Of a stretch of 64,000 nucleotides of DNA, positions 45,836-56,094 are shown piece by piece. The notes below the pieces were generated by a model. The model had not been told where the DNA came from, ran no database searches, and saw only the letters and a list, made by a program, of their open reading frames with translations. Made by a program: the position numbers and the translations under genes. The DNA comes from Archivesica marissinica. Its lineage: Eukaryota; Mollusca; Bivalvia; Venerida; Vesicomyidae. The stretch lies in the NCBI GenBank assembly GCA_014843695.1, contig CM026395.1:46257270-46321269 (forward strand). Direction: 5' to 3'. The stretch's first letter is position 1, and the number at the start of each line of letters is the position of its first letter.

Positions 45836-48225
45836 TCTCAATTCAATTCAATTCAATTCAACTTGTTTATTGCATAAAGCATATACATGCTAAGAGCAAA
45901 GCATAATTATGCATAATTACATACATAGTAAATACATGCAATTTTACAGAAGAGTTATTCAAGTGTAAATGGAAAAAGAAACTAAATGGCTGACTGTTTA
46001 TTACGTTTGTTGTGTTCGCATTATGTCTGCTGAATAAATAAATTTTGCTAAGTTGACTAATGACGTTTCCGATGTTTGATTCATTAATGTTATGTATTTA
46101 TTAGATGTTGGCCATTTGCAAAAATAAGGCTTGAAATATTGTGATCTTTGGGACAAACTAAAATAAAATGGTATTCTGATTCTACTTGGTTCATATTACA
46201 ATTTAAACATTTCCTATTGTTTCTATCTATATTTAAATATCTTCCTGTTTCGATGGCTAATTTGTGTGAACTTATTCCGAGTCTAGTAAGGGCATATCTA
46301 TATTTATTTTCAACTATACTGTCTAGATAGTGTTCCAGTCCGAAGGTGTGCTTAATTGAACTATAATTTACCAATTTCCGAGTGTTGCTGATGCTGGCAT
46401 ACCAACTTTGTTTATACATATCTAAAATTCTTTGTATTATAGGGGCTATGTGTACATGTAGAGTGTTTTGATTTTCCCATATATCGGACATGCCGATGTT
46501 ATTTAATAATGTTTTTATATTTGAAGCCCAGTTGTTTTTATTTTGAGAATGTTCATTTTCGGTATCTTGTATAAGCATTTTGTATATTTGCTTTATTAGC
46601 GAATTTTCATTACTGTTTATAACCTTGATCCAGTATTTGATCATTATTATTTTTCTACAGGTATGTAATGGTGTTCTACCTAATTCCCCATATACTCCGT
46701 CAATACACGTGGATGTTTTACGCCCAATATCTTACGACAAAACTTTGAATGTATACGTTCTACTTCAATAGCTTCGTGGTTCCCCCATACCTCCGCGCAA
46801 TAGTTTAACTTTGATGCTACCAATGTATCGAACAGTTTACATTTTTCCGAGAAGTACATGTTTTGTTCCAGTTTCCGTTTTTGAAAAAGTACACTCCTAG
46901 ATATTTAAAAGATGTGACTATCTCTAAGTCAGTGTTATTCAGTTTAAAATTATATGTTGAGTGTCTACCATTTTCAAATATCATGACCTTAGTTGTTGCG
47001 GTATTAATTGTTAGTCTCCATATTCTGCAATACTGATCGATATCATCCAACATTAACTGTAAAGCTTCCGATTTATTGGCAAATAATACGGCGTCGTCGG
47101 CAAAAAGCAATATAAACAATTTTAATTCCTCATATGTGAAAATCCCAGGCATGTCACTATTTATGCTTTGTACAATATCATTCATAAAGAGTAGAAATAG
47201 TAAACTGGATGCCGAATCTCCTTGTAATACTCCCGTTAGTGAGTCGAAACTGTCCGAAAACTGTGCTTTATAGTGTATACTTGCTTTTACTACACTGTAC
47301 ATGGCTTTTATAGCGTTTACGGTCTTTGAACTTAGGTTTTCGTTTATAAGTTTTTGAAATAACATGTTCCTATCCAGATTATCATATGCACGTTCGTAGT
47401 CCAAGAACGCGCAGTATACCTTTTGTTTTTCATTTAGCAATTTAGCTATGATCGAGTGAAATATGAATATACAGTCTGTTATTGACCTGCCCTTTTGGTT
47501 AGGGTTAATTGTATTATTTTCATCTGCCCATTTACTTAATCGATTGTTAAGGATATGTGAGTATATTTTCCCCATTACATTTGTGAGGGTGATTCCTCTA
47601 TAGTTATTAGATTTATTAACATCTCCTTTTTTATAAATTGGTATTATAATACCCTCAGTCCAAGATGCTGGATATTCACCATATTCGAAGAGCTTGTTAT
47701 ATAATTTTATCATAAATGGTGCAATGATATCGATTGTGTTTTTAAATACCTCTGCTATCAAGTTGTCGCTACCTGGACTTTTGTTATTATTAAGAGAGGT
47801 TATTGCCTTTCTAAGTTCATTTTCTGTAATTGGCGTGTCTAATTTGTCATTGTGTAATTCGGGTATTTCCGGTTCATCGGGTAGCTTGTTTGGCTTATTG
47901 CCGTATACTCGTTTAAAATGTGTATAAAAATCGTTTACATTTAGCGTTTCACTTTTCGGGACAGACTTTTTGTATTGTTTTTTAATATTACGCCAGAACT
48001 GTCGCGGCTGTTTTCTGGCAGTCTCCATTATACTATTTCTTTCTTTTCGCATATGTATTCGCCTCGATTTATTTTTTATTTTATTATATTCATTTTTAAC
48101 TTATAAATGTTCCTTACTCGATGAAATTCTTTACGTATATTATAACAATTAGCATCTACCCAAACTAGTCTTGCAGTCTTTACTTAACAGTATATAAAAC
48201 AATTCATCAATTCCAACACCATGCA
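45836..48225 (-). pseudogene. 5'-truncated LINE (RT and C-terminus), family X, minus strand
   Basis: On the minus strand, from about 48225: FWRNIKKQYKKSV, NNNKSPGSDNLIAEVFKN, SNNYRGITLTNVMGKIYS, CAFLDYERAYDNLDR (catalytic Asp), GVLQGDSASSLLFLLFMND and LLFADDAVLF (catalytic FADD). After a frameshift near 46830-46850 come ASKLNYCAEVWGNHE and VYGELGRTPLH. The C-terminal domain at 46644-46090 has ALTRLGISSHKLAIETGRY and the zinc-like CLNCNMNQVESEYHFILVC. The 3' end is CAATAAACAAGTTGAATTG repeats (minus strand), that is, a (TTGAA)n tail at 45836-45872. I recognise it as a non-LTR retrotransposon of a type common in molluscs; the clade is uncertain. Confidence 0.85.
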
Positions 48226-48419
48226 TCATCCATGCATCATGCAAACCTAATGTACATAGTAGATTTATAATAAGAGAACAAATTAATTGATACATTTATA
48301 AACAAATCATTTCATTCACTAATGGATCCATATAAAATAGTGCTTGGTAATACAGAATTAACTTCTAAATGTAACTTTGAAACGTAGGCTCTGAATATCA
48401 TCTTATTGTTAATTTATCC
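48226..48419. other. Spacer containing one more roughly 80-bp repeat unit
   Basis: Contains ATTTATAAACAAATCATTTC at about 48293-48312, matching the array left of the LINE. CCATGCATCAT is duplicated near 48220-48242. No gene. Confidence 0.6.
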
Positions 48420-49875
48420 AGTACTATGGAGTTGTCCAATTTCTTTGATGTTATAATAGGTTTGAAGCAGGGTGAACCGTTATCTCCCCTTCTGTTTATT
48501 TTTTTATTAACGATATCAATAGACAATTAAATGTAAATTCACTAACTGATAAAGATCTTGAACTTTTGTCAATGTACATTATTTTGTTTGCTGATGATAT
48601 AGTGTTATTCACCACTGATGCAGTCAGTCTGCAATCGCAAATTGACTGCATTTATCAGTATTCTGAAAAATGGGGTCTTAACATTAACATTGCTAAAACT
48701 AAGATCTGTGTCTTTGAGAAACGTAAGCAAAGAGTTTATACAGACCTTTTCATTAACGGGGAAAATATTGAACGTGTGGATAATTTCACCTATTTAGGTG
48801 TCAATTTTACCTACACTGGAACTATGTCGGGAACGGTTAAAGCTTTATATAACCAAGCATTAAAGGCTTACCATAATCTGTTATCTTTATTTGACAAAGT
48901 TAAATTTGATGTTAAAACTAAACTTTCTTTATTTGATTAAATGGTTATGCCAATATTGTAGTATGGATGTGAAGTGTGGGGTATTTATAATAATAATAGT
49001 TACAAACAGGTGGATAAATTGCATATCCGATTTGGAGTCAAACAACAGACACCAAATAATGCTGTTTATGGCGAACTAGGAAGATTCCCACTCTACAATA
49101 TGTAAAGAAAGATATACACACTAGTGGCTGAAAATAATGAAACATAACACCTCACCTATGTATACTATGTATATGGACCTCTGTGAAAATGTAAGTAATA
49201 ATTGTTGGGCAACCCGTATGCATTCTGTTATTGATCATCTTGGCTTTAGAGATGTAAGATTAAGTTTTAATGAAAATATTGATTATTTTCCTATGTTTAA
49301 AAGGAGAATACGTGACCAGTTTATTCAAGAATGGAGAGAATCCATAAGCACAATAACAAAATTAGACTATTATTGTAAATTTAAAAATGAATTTATATTT
49401 GAAGAATATATTGATACGATTGTTAGTGATGACTTGCGAAACTGTTTCACATGCTTAAGATTATGTTCACACACGTTAGAAATTGAATTTGGTAAATATA
49501 ATGCTATTGAAAGAGAACATCGATTATGTAAATTATGTAACCAAAAGTCGGTTGAATCGGAATATCACTTTTTGCTATGTTGTACGAGATACACAAGTTT
49601 AAGAACTAAATACCTTGGTAATATATCGTGGCCGTGTGTACAGAAATTCAATAATATCATGTCGTCTAAGAATAAAATAGAATTGTTAAAACTATCTAAG
49701 TATATAAAGGAATCTATGTTACTAAGAAACAATACCCTAGGTAATATCACTGTTTCTTAACATGTGTATGTATGTATTTATTTGTGTATGTCTTTGCCAT
49801 AGTTTATACTTATGTAAATGGCCAAAGGCAATGTATTGCTGATAATGCCAATAAACTTGAAACTTGTTAATATTA
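48420..49875 (+). pseudogene. 5'-truncated LINE (RT end and C-terminus), family X, plus strand
   Basis: Plus-strand fragments begin at GLKQGEPLSPLLF (RT motif B, 48460) and continue with ILFADDIVLFTTDA (catalytic FADD, about 48581), KWGLNINIAKTKICVFEK and YLGVNFTYTGTMS. Stops occur near 48940 and 48960. NNAVYGELGRFPLY and the C-terminal domain at 49137-49760 follow, with CFTCLRLCSHTLEIEFGKY and CKLCNQKSVESEYHFLLCC. The 3' end is CCAATAAACTTGAAACTTG near 49850. Motif order and 3' end match the minus-strand copy at 45836-48225, so both belong to one family in opposite orientation. Confidence 0.85.
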
Positions 49876-50264
49876 AGTCACACATTTTGCTATGTCCATC
49901 ATTTTACCTTAATTATGTAATGGTGACCTTGACCGTTGACCTAATGATGCACACAACAATGTACAATGATCTTCCTCATACTACCGGGAGTGTTTCTGCA
50001 GAGGTTCAATGTTATAGATGTTGACGTACAGTCCTGAAACAAACAACGTTACATAATACATCAATCAGTATTACACTAACAAAGGGCCATAACTGTAGTA
50101 TTCCTTCTGTGATCTGAATAACACTTGCGCACTTACATATGTACACATATGTGTTTGCATCAGCCAGACCATGTCTGTGATATAGCTCCGGACACATGTT
50201 TGTAATGGATGGACGGACAACATCCAACCACCATGAGTATGAGAAACCAAGAGGGGATCTATTA
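49876..50264. other. Unassigned sequence with a TGACCTTGACC motif
   Basis: No supported gene. TGACCTTGACCGTTGACC at about 49924-49941 resembles a motif I recall as frequent in bivalve repeats; this is recollection, not a search result. Confidence 0.4.
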
Positions 50265-50420
50265 TAAGATCAGCAAGTCAAGGGCAGTAACTCTATAGTT
50301 AAAGGTATGTTCATTATTATACTAGCAAGTCAAGGGCAGTAACTCTATATATACTGGTATGTTCATTATATGACTAGCAAGTCAAGGGCAGTCACTCTAT
50401 AGTTAAAGCGACATTACATC
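50265..50420. repeat. 52-bp tandem repeat, three copies
   Basis: AGCAAGTCAAGGGCAGT begins units at 50272, 50324 and 50376, each followed by AACTCTATA or CACTCTATA and a GGTATGTTCATTAT tract. Confidence 0.9.
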
Positions 50421-50845
50421 GTACAAGATACCACATAACTATAATGCGTTCAACATAGTACAAGATACCACATAACCATAATGCTTTCAACATAGTACAA
50501 GATACCACATAACCATAATGCTTTCAACATAGTACAAGATACCATATAACTATAATGCTTTCAACATAGTACAAGATACCACATAACCATAATGCTTTCA
50601 GCATAGTACAAGATACCACATAACTATAATGCTTTCAACATAGTACAAGATACCGTACGACTATAATGCTTTCAACATAGTACAAGATACCACGTAACTA
50701 TAATGCTTTCAATACAGTACAAGACACCACATAACTATAATGCTTTCAATATAGTACAAGACACCACATAACTATAATGCTTTCAATATAGTACAAGACA
50801 CCACATAAATATAATGCTTTCAATATAGTACAAGATACCAATTTC
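50421..50845. repeat. 37-bp tandem repeat, about 11 copies
   Basis: The unit contains GTACAAGATACCACATAAC and ATAATGCTTTCAACATA. Early copies read ACATA before GTACAAG, later copies ATATA, and GATACC shifts to GACACC in the last third, a gradient of variants along the array. Confidence 0.92.
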
Positions 50846-51180
50846 TAAGCTGCAAAGTATGATAACTGTTAAAAAAATGTAGAGACTGATCAGGTCATTG
50901 ATGGACTTCCAAGCAATATGAATAACGAACAAGCATTGTATGCTACAAGTATGCATACAATGAATGCCAGAAGGAGGTATGTCTCGGTACCTTTTGTAAT
51001 GAAATACAAAACCAATGAATACTGAACAGTACGTCAGCATTAATACCTAAAGGATGCATTAAACTAAGACTATAAAAACGCAATGCCGATAAAAAATACC
51101 AGGGCTAATACTATTATTAAAAAGTAGAATAAAATTAATCTGTAATTACCGAGTCATGAATGTTGAGATTCTTTCAGCAC
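50846..51180. other. No recognisable feature
   Basis: Short AT-rich segment without ORF or repeat structure that I can support. Confidence 0.5.
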
Positions 51181-51241
51181 AACTTCATGAATGTGGGAGG
51201 TTGTCAGCAGGACTTCATGAATGTTGGGAGGTTGTCAGCAG
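51181..51241. repeat. 30-bp repeat, two copies
   Basis: ACTTCATGAATGTGGGAGG and ACTTCATGAATGTTGGGAGG, each followed by TTGTCAGCAG. A diverged third unit (TTTCAGCACAACTTC) lies just upstream. Confidence 0.85.
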
Positions 51242-51499
51242 AAATCCATTCGATTGACGGACACACGCAGTACTAATGAACACTTGTAGGAGATGACCTT
51301 GTAGAATATGAGGGGTGTTCTTGCAGAATATGATGGGTGTTTAGACTGAAAACAAACAGAAACTTGCACACTACACAATATTTTTGTATCCCGCATTACA
51401 TTCATTACTATCTGAATATGTAGGCATGGCTATCAAACCATCGCAAACAAATCCACAAACCTATCGGTCATCTCTTGCGATTGTTCAGTATCAAAATAC

Positions 51500-51965
51500 C
51501 TGGCAAACATTCCTATGCCAGGAGTGTACTGCAGGAAGATGGTTCTGCAAACCACTTTGCTGTCTAGTGAAGTATCTTGAACAGACTAGAGACATTTCCT
51601 GGTCATTTAGTCAACTTGTACAGCTTCGAGAATTCTCCTGGACAAGCTTGGCACCATTCAAATTGTAGAGCATAGAGAGATTCCGAGATAACTGTGAGAA
51701 CAGTTACCTGGTCCAGTTTAGATGGATGTCTACGCAAACTTTGCACCAGGCATTACTCGCTCAGAATAGTACTATCACGGACAACGTGGTGCATACATTG
51801 TTCTAGAAAGCTCTATTGACTGAAAAAGTTGCCTCGTTTGTTGGAAATCCTCTAAAGTGCCAAAGTTGGATGCTTCCATGGTCGTCTCAAAATGCTTGCT
51901 ACACTGAATGATTTGACAGGTGCATAGATAGTTCAGTAGAACACTCAAAGCACAGCAAGGTGAAT
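51500..51965. repeat. Diverged dispersed repeat, copy 1
   Basis: About 51680-51910 can be matched by eye to 53860-54075. Shared landmarks are CAAACTTTGCACCAG, then ACAACGTGGTGCA versus ACAACCTGGTGCA, TTGCCTCGTTTGTT versus CTGCCTAGTTTGTT, and ATGGTCGTCTCAAAAT versus ATAGTCATCTCGAAAT. Motifs like CTCCTGGACAAGCTTGGCACC recur internally about every 90-110 bp. No ORF is conserved between the copies, so I treat it as non-coding. Confidence 0.65.
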
Positions 51966-52019
51966 GGATGCCCAGGAAATACCCACTTAGCAACAGACCA
52001 AGTTGTTTTGCATCAGACC

Positions 52020-52150
52020 GACAACACTACAGATGCACCACACCACAGCTTCAGACACACCACACCACTGCTATAGACACAGCACACTACAGCTTCAGAC
52101 ACACCACACTACATATGCACCACACTATATATGCACCACAATACTGCATA
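52020..52150. repeat. Degenerate 23-24 bp repeat (CACCACAC type)
   Basis: Repeated CAGCTTCAGACACACCACAC and ATGCACCACACTA-type units, about five copies, leading straight into the next array. Confidence 0.75.
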
Positions 52151-52171
52151 CATTTGTATATAATTCTTGCT

Positions 52172-52612
52172 CCCTCGCTGCTACAGGTCCAGCCCTCGCT
52201 GCTACAGGTCCAGCCCTCGCTGCTACAGGTCCCAGCCCTCGCTGCTACAGGTCCAAGCCCTCGCTGCTACAGGTCCAAGCCCTCGCTGCTACAGGTCCAA
52301 GCCTCGCTGCTACAGGTCCAAGCCCTCGCTGCTACAGGTCCAAGCCCTCGCTGCTACAGGTCCAAGCCCTCGCTGCTACAGGTCCAAGCCCTCGCTGCTA
52401 CAGGTCCAGCCCTCGCTGCTACAGGTCCAGCCCTCGCTGCTACAGGTCAAGCCCTCGCTGCTACAGGTCCAAGCCCTCGCTGCTACAGGTCCAAGCCCTC
52501 GCTGCTACAGGTCCAAGCCCTCGCTTCTACATGTCCAAGCCCTCGCTACAGTTCAAGCCCTCGCTACAGTTCAAGCCCTCGCTACAGTTCAAGCCCTCGC
52601 TACAGTTCAAGC
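52172..52612. repeat. 22-bp minisatellite passing into a 17-bp derivative
   Basis: About 17 copies of CCCTCGCTGCTACAGGTCCA with 21-bp and 22-bp forms (one or two A's before G). From about 52540 a shortened unit CCTCGCTACAGTTCAAG repeats four to five times; it lacks GCT and replaces GGTCC by GTTC. ORFs in all three plus frames here are artefacts. Confidence 0.93.
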
Positions 52613-53100
52613 TCTTACTATTCAAGTTTTATCTTTAAGCCGCGACACTTAGAACACTATTCATAATGAGTAACAGGTTAAAAAGCGATGTAAATTATTA
52701 AGATTCTCAACACTATGCATGCTAGCTAAATTTTTACACAAGATACGATGGCAAAAGTAACTACTTTCGAAACCATAGTTGTAATGACCAATGACTAGTT
52801 GGCATGACTCGGTTCAAGATCAGCTCGGTGAAAGGTGTGTATGTGTACAGGTGAACATCCCCGCAGCTTCATTCTGACATCGCATCAACTAGGCAGAAAG
52901 TCATGTACTAACTTGATTTACTAAGTAGTTACCAATGCTACCAATAATCTATTTATTCAGGTACAATTGTTTAACTATTAAACAGACGACACGTTGAGAC
53001 AAAGCTAAATATAATTATGATAAGACACCGATTAACAAGAGATGGGATATATTGACTCGCATCACAACGCATGGACATAAGTTAATCTAAGCAACAAATA
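52613..53100. other. No recognisable feature
   Basis: About 490 bp without supported genes or repeats. Confidence 0.5.
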
Positions 53101-53103
53101 TTT

Positions 53104-53180
53104 GCGGCTCAAACTCTCACTGCGGCTCAAACTCTCACTGCGGCTCAAACTCGCGGCTCAAACTCTCACTGCGGCTCAAC
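53104..53180. repeat. 18-bp repeat, about four copies
   Basis: GCGGCTCAAACTCTCACT repeats at 53104, 53122 and 53140. The third copy is shortened to GCGGCTCAAACTC, followed by another full copy and a partial one. Confidence 0.92.
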
Positions 53181-53232
53181 ATCCAGATGAGTCGTGTCTG
53201 TGGCGTGTTTGACTCGCATTAGTCTATGGCCC

Positions 53233-53285
53233 ATTTCACACACACACAAACACACACGCACGCACGCGCACGCACACACACACGT
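53233..53285. repeat. (CA)n/(CGCA)n microsatellite
   Basis: Dinucleotide run CACACACA with CACG and GCACGC interruptions. Confidence 0.93.
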
Positions 53286-53312
53286 CTATGGCGCATTTCA
53301 CATGCCAGCATC

Positions 53313-53752
53313 TACGGTCTGTTCAACCCGAGTCAATGCACTGGTCCGAGTCTTCAGCAAGTTTCACACCCGAATCCATGTTTTGTTCCACTCACCCTAG
53401 TCTACATCCTGTTTTGACACACCCGAGTCAACACCTGAGATGTTACTGTCGCATCTACAACTTCCATGTGGCAAAGCACTCACAAGTATGATGATCTTCT
53501 ATGCAAGCCATATGGTTGGTCCAGTGCCAAGACCATGTGGCACTTTCCCAAGTCAACCGTCCTGCCTTCTTCCAATTGGCTGATGACCCTAAATCGAACA
53601 ATTGACCTCGTACAAAATCTATGTGTGATTATATATCAATCCAGTCTGCTGCCAGTACCATGCAAGACATCATCACAACAAGATGAGTGACCTCGTTGAT
53701 TGACAATTTTACATATATCTCCTCTGCTCTTAAGCAAAGATTCCTAGAGAGT
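53313..53752. repeat. Large inverted repeat, left arm
   Basis: Reverse-complement match to 54150-54620. Landmarks are CTTCCATGTGGCAAAGCA, TGCAAGCCATATGG versus TGCAAGCTGTACGG, GTCAACCGTCCTGCCTTCTTCC versus GTCAAACGTTTGGCCTTCTTCC in pieces, GTACCATGCAAGACATC versus GTACCATACAAGACATC, and CTCTGCTCTTAAGC. The arms are clearly diverged, so the structure is not recent. Confidence 0.8.
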
Positions 53753-54149
53753 TTAGAGGGGTTTCTTTGTCAAACAATCAACTGGTACAAATTAGAGAAG
53801 TTTTCTTGTGAAACTTGGCGCCAGACAATTAATCAAGTCTGGAGAGAACGCCAAGATAACTATGGAAGCGGTCGACTTGTTCAGTTTAGGGAGGATTTCT
53901 GGACAAACTTTGCACCAGACCCCTTAATCAGTAGTGAGGATATTCAGACAACCTGGTGCAAATAGGTTGTTCGAGACTCCTCTCTAAAGACAAGGCTGCC
54001 TAGTTTGTTTGAACTCCTCTTTACATTGGACAAGTTGGAGGCTTCAATAGTCATCTCGAAATAATCTCTGGATTTGATGAAAAGTTTAACAAGAAAAATA
54101 CACTTAATCTGTACCGGCCGATAGGTTGACTAGAACTGCTCATAACATT
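53753..54149. repeat. Inverted-repeat spacer holding dispersed repeat copy 2
   Basis: About 400 bp between the arms. It carries two internal versions of the GAAACTTGGCGCCAGAC / CAAACTTTGCACCAGAC motif about 110 bp apart. Its right part corresponds to the copy at 51680-51910. Confidence 0.65.
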
Positions 54150-54620
54150 CTAGGAATCCTCGCTTAAGAGCAGAGAGGGTGGTTTGCAAAAAGATCAATC
54201 AATGATGCCACTCACCTGGATTGGAAGATGTCTTGTATGGTACCGAAAGAAGACTACATTGACATTATATCACTCACAGATTTTGCACGAGGACAAATGT
54301 CTCGACTTAGGATCATTTGCCATATGGAAGAAGGCCAAACGTTTGACTTGATAAATGACATATGACCTTAACAACAGAACACCGTACAGCTTGCACAGGA
54401 GATCCTCATACTGGAATGCTTTGCCACATGGAAGATGCAGACACAATGGTGACATATTAGATACTGACTTGGGTGTGTCAAACAGGCTGTAGACTCGGGT
54501 GAGTGAAACAGCTCAAAGACATGGGTGTGGAACATGTTGTACACTAGGGCGAGTGGAATAAGCATTGACTCGTGCAAGACACGTCATAGAATCTGACAAA
54601 TTGAACAGACTGCAAACTCT
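54150..54620. repeat. Large inverted repeat, right arm
   Basis: Partner of 53313-53752 in opposite orientation. The pair could fold into a long imperfect hairpin with a 400-nt loop if transcribed. Confidence 0.8.
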
Positions 54621-54652
54621 TGCGAGTTGAACAGGTTGTAGACTTGGGTGAA

Positions 54653-55177
54653 TGAAGTTATCCTCATCTACAACAAACTCACTAACTGCATCCTCTTCCA
54701 CATCCACCACCTCCTCCTCCTCCAAGAGTAACCAACTGGTGAAATCAAGTCCCTGCAGAAGGTTTCCTTCACTGAAAGAACCACCTAACTGCAGAGTCAA
54801 GGCCTCATCAGCCGGAAACTCCTCATACACATCCTCATCTACCACAAACTCACTAACTGCACCCTCCTCCACATCCACCTTCCTTACCATACCCTCCTCC
54901 ATGAGTAGCCAACTGATGACATCAAGTCCCTGCAGAAGGTTTCCGTCACTGAAAGAACCACCTAACTGCAGAGTCAAGGCCTCATCAGCCGGAAACTCCT
55001 CATACACATTCTCATCTACCACAAACTCACTAACTGCATCCTTCTCATCCACAATCCCATCTACAATGCAAACCACGTCAACTGCATCCATCATCCTTAC
55101 CAACACCACCTCGGACATCGGCAGATCCTCCTCCTTGCACGTTCGTCCCACAGCTTGTTCAACTGCATCCTCTGTAC
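54653..55177 (-). other. Acidic repeat ORF, possible host exon (low confidence)
   Basis: On the minus strand an open frame of about 175 codons precedes the inverted repeat. It encodes two and a half copies of a 57-59 residue acidic module containing AVSEFVVDEDVYEEFPADE, LTLQLGGSFSEGNLLQGLD and SWLLLEEE. The DNA repeats are 171 and 177 bp (starts at 54664, 54835 and 55012), both multiples of three. Upstream on the same strand, CATTTCATTCTGTCTCATTACAG (split here as TTTCATTCTGTCTC then ATTACAG) ending at 55178 looks like a splice acceptor, and the frame is open from there (TEDAVEQAVGRTCK). Possible donors GGTAAGG occur near 55115 and 54886. I do not recognise the protein. It could equally be a minisatellite that happens to be open. 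Confidence 0.3.
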
Positions 55178-55300
55178 CTGTAATGAGACAGAATGAAATG
55201 CAAAGTACTCAAATGAATGACAACAATAAAGCGGTGTGTGGTACCTGAAGACAACCTTAAATCAAAAGGGCCATGCAACCCTGGATCTGTAACCCAAGTT
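55178..55300. other. Spacer
   Basis: Contains the putative acceptor tract on the minus strand and a partial AAAGGGCCATGCAACC unit related to the next repeat. Nothing else. Confidence 0.4.
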
Positions 55301-55727
55301 GAAAAGCATAAAGGGCTATGCAACACGAAACACTATAAAATTCTGGTAAAACTGGGTACCCAGAAAAGGCTCCGGACGGACAAATGGTGTGCAGATATCT
55401 AAGCCCCAAGTGTGCTGTAGATGACAGTTTAGCCACCTGACTTCAATGGTGTGCAGATACTCAAGCCCCAGGTGTGCTGTTCATTACAGATTAGCCACCT
55501 GACTTCAATGGATTGCAGATATTTAAGCCCCAAGTGTGCTGTAGATGACAGTTCACCCACTTGACTTCAATGGTGTGCAGACATCTAAGCCCCAAGTGTG
55601 CTGTAGATGACAGTTCACCCACCTGACTTCAATGGTGTGCAGATAGAAAAGCATAAAGGGCTATGCAACATGAAACACTATACAATTCTGGTAAAATTGG
55701 GTACCCAGAAAAGGCTCTGGACGGACA
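55301..55727. repeat. Four 61-63 bp units bracketed by 82-85 bp direct repeats
   Basis: The outer repeats start GAAAAGCATAAAGGGCTATG at 55301 and about 55646 and share GGGTACCCAGAAAAGGCTC. Between them, units with TGTGCAGATA, TAAGCCCCAAGTGTGCTGTAG and CACCTGACTTCAATGG start at 55385, 55446, 55509 and 55571. The layout resembles a composite, twice-duplicated minisatellite. Confidence 0.88.
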
Positions 55728-56094
55728 CATTTGTTTTAGTCAATTAAAGGGCAGTGACTCTGGTGCTACATGGTTGATCCAGACAAAAGGTACACTACAG
55801 CACCACACTATAGTGATGTATATTTAATTTTAGCTCAATATAGTTCCACTAATTGGTTAATGAGAAGTCGCTCTGGAATGACACATTTGTGGATTTTTAG
55901 TCGATTTTCCTGGGTATACCGATTATCGATGACATGAGCAATAATAACCTGTGTATTTGTGTTTCAAAATGAGGCTGTGCAAATAATGTCCACAGCCTCT
56001 ATGCGCGCTCTATGTGGGCTCTATGTTGGTTACTATTTGGACAGTGGAGCTACCACAACCGCACTATAGTGAAATATATCTTCATAAGTTTAAC
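55728..56094. repeat. Diverged relatives of the 81-bp satellite
   Basis: Isolated stretches such as AAAGGGCAGTGACTCTGGTG (55745) and CTCTGGAATGACACATTTG (about 55870) resemble parts of the 81-bp unit to the right. I read them as old, decayed monomers at the array edge. Confidence 0.5.

Noticed and set aside
52003..52666. ORFs of 161-232 codons rich in LLQVQ, RCYRS or AATGP
   Set aside because: All three plus frames are open because of the 22-bp minisatellite; no domain or context supports coding.
53687..53965. 92-codon ORF in the inverted-repeat spacer as a gene
   Set aside because: The diverged copy at 51.7 kb does not keep the frame, and no known domain is visible.
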